NCBI GenBank assembly: GCA_021731385.1
Contig: JAKFXM010000065.1
Coordinates: 1 to 5,046, forward strand
From: Methanobacteriota archaeon
GTDB taxonomy: Archaea > Altiarchaeota > Altiarchaeia > IMC4 > QMZM01
Direction: 5' to 3'
Length of the DNA: 5,046 nt
The notes under the pieces are model-generated. The model was not told the DNA's origin, searched no databases, and saw nothing but the letters and a program-made list of their open reading frames with translations. The translations under genes and the position numbers were made by a program. Shown piece by piece: positions 4,631 to 5,046 of the stretch (position 1 is its first letter; each line of letters begins with the position of its first letter).

Positions 4631-5046
4631 ATGTTTTCAGTAGTCCTGATAGAACCAAAATATCAGGGGAATATTGGCTCAGTAGCAAGGGTTATGAAGA
4701 ATTTTGGGTTTAGTGAACTGGTCCTTGTGAATCCACCCGATATGGGAAAAGAAGCGATAGCTATGGCAATGCATGGAAGGGATGTTCTTGAAAATGCGAA
4801 AATCATAAGGGATTTTGAAGAAGTAAAAGACAGATTTGACTTTCTAATAGCGACAAGCGCAGTTGTTGCAAGCGACAGTAATTCTAAAAGAACGCCCGTC
4901 ATTCCGGAAGAATTGAAAAATGCCGTAGGAGGGGGGGGAAGGATTGGAATTGTATTTGGCCGGGAGGATTATGGGCTTATGAATGATGAAATTTCCATGT
5001 GCGACATGCTCGTCTCGATACCTGCAAATCCTGAATATCCCACTAT
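4631..5046 (+). CDS. trmJ: TrmJ-type SPOUT tRNA 2'-O-methyltransferase (3' end outside window)
   Basis: The frame from ATG 4631 stays open for 138 codons to the right edge. It reads MFSVVLIEPKYQGNIGSVAR and continues VMKNFG, the TrmH/SpoU motif 1 with N14 and R20, then VLVNPP (31-36), MHGRDVLENA (47-56), motif 2 VFGREDYGLMNDE (108-120), and the beginning of motif 3 LVSIPANPEYP (127-137), just before the expected LNLS. These motifs build the trefoil knot that binds S-adenosylmethionine. TrmJ methylates the 2'-O of nucleotide 32 in tRNA; archaeal TrmJ is known to act on C32. About 100 residues should be missing. This ATG seems to replace the native start at 4064. The N-terminus is slightly shorter than that of the stub, but all conserved motif residues are kept, so the enzyme should work. 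A run of eight G (4931-4938) lies in the loop before motif 2. Confidence 0.92.
   Translation, partial: MFSVVLIEPKYQGNIGSVARVMKNFGFSELVLVNPPDMGKEAIAMAMHGRDVLENAKIIRDFEEVKDRFDFLIATSAVVASDSNSKRTPVIPEELKNAVGGGGRIGIVFGREDYGLMNDEISMCDMLVSIPANPEYPT
4634..4666 (+). repeat. Direct repeat, right copy (codons 2-12 of trmJ)
   Basis: This copy continues into the intact trmJ reading frame and matches 4076-4108 with one mismatch in 33 bases. The shared codons are in the same phase. To the left of 4634 the similarity to the stub is lost, so the new ATG (4631-4633) belongs to the cassette side of the junction. Confidence 0.95.

Larger units (their letters stand above)
4080..4637. mobile_element. Putative non-autonomous hicBA cassette inserted in the 5' end of trmJ
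   Basis: The 558-bp unit consists of one repeat copy, a 33-bp left spacer, hicA, hicB and a 57-bp right spacer. The second repeat copy follows at once. The arrangement equals an insertion into trmJ between codon 15 of the old gene (Gln) and the next (Gly), with duplication of the preceding 29-33 bases. There are no obvious terminal inverted repeats, integrase or transposase. The cassette is visibly AT-rich (15 G+C in the 60 bases 4141-4200, against 25 in the trmJ bases 4741-4800). Possible origins: integration by a recombinase supplied in trans, the residue of a larger integrative element, or illegitimate recombination. Mobility is inferred from structure only. Confidence 0.5.

Noticed and set aside
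4080..4666. Classical insertion sequence or MITE with target-site duplication
   Set aside because: There are no matching terminal inverted repeats inside the direct repeats and no transposase, and a 29-33 bp duplication is much longer than usual for DDE transposons. A recombinase-type or illegitimate event is a better fit.
4080..4666. Repeat as a pure assembly artefact
   Set aside because: It cannot be excluded without reads, but the two copies differ at one base in the extended match and each has a plausible separate context (old promoter with ATG against new ATG with trmJ), which a simple misjoin would not create.
4374..4688. Longer 104-residue version of HicB starting at 4688
   Set aside because: The extra 36 residues lie antisense to the trmJ start and its conserved motif, have no HicB similarity, and would skip the strong Shine-Dalgarno at 4585-4590. 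The start at 4580 fits the family.
4663..4902. 79-residue minus-strand open frame
   Set aside because: It is the antisense shadow of trmJ, whose plus-strand frame carries all SPOUT motifs but runs off the window.

Overview
This looks like a chromosomal segment from an uncultured or poorly known archaeon. Four things point that way: a DUF234-type AAA+ ATPase with a C-terminal nuclease-like domain; a large, sequon-rich surface protein with a class III (pilin-like) signal sequence and a vWA domain; TATA-like boxes placed about 26 nt upstream of start codons that lack Shine-Dalgarno sequences; and a TrmJ-type SPOUT methyltransferase reading as an archaeal variant. The standard code is used. The lineage cannot be fixed from this sequence; DPANN or Altiarchaeum-like groups would be plausible.

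Layout: 2-1168 (+) is the 3' part of a DUF234 ATPase gene that enters from outside the window. 1169-1325 is a convergent intergenic gap with three consecutive hairpins. 1326-4019 (-) is an 897-residue secreted or anchored vWA protein. 4020-4063 is a compact divergent promoter region. 4064-4117 (+) is a 17-codon stub identical over codons 7-15 to the start of trmJ. 4142-4580 (-) is a two-gene HicB antitoxin/HicA toxin operon. 4631-5046 (+) is trmJ, running off the right edge.

The main discovery is at 4064-4666. The 5' end of trmJ occurs twice, once as the stub (4076-4108) and once in the intact gene (4634-4666), in the same reading frame, with one mismatch in 33 bases and 29 bases in a row identical. 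The hicBA operon lies exactly between the copies on the opposite strand. The simplest reading is that a cassette of about 558 bp carrying little but hicBA entered the start of trmJ. It stranded the old promoter and start codon on the left and supplied trmJ with a new ATG and probably a new promoter on the right. Recombination between the repeats would remove the cassette and restore a normal trmJ start. No integrase or transposase is visible, so the cassette would be non-autonomous.

The hicBA operon and trmJ share a 50-bp divergent control region. The old trmJ promoter, if still active, would make RNA antisense to hicBA. The left half (ATPase and vWA protein) has no evident functional link to this event.
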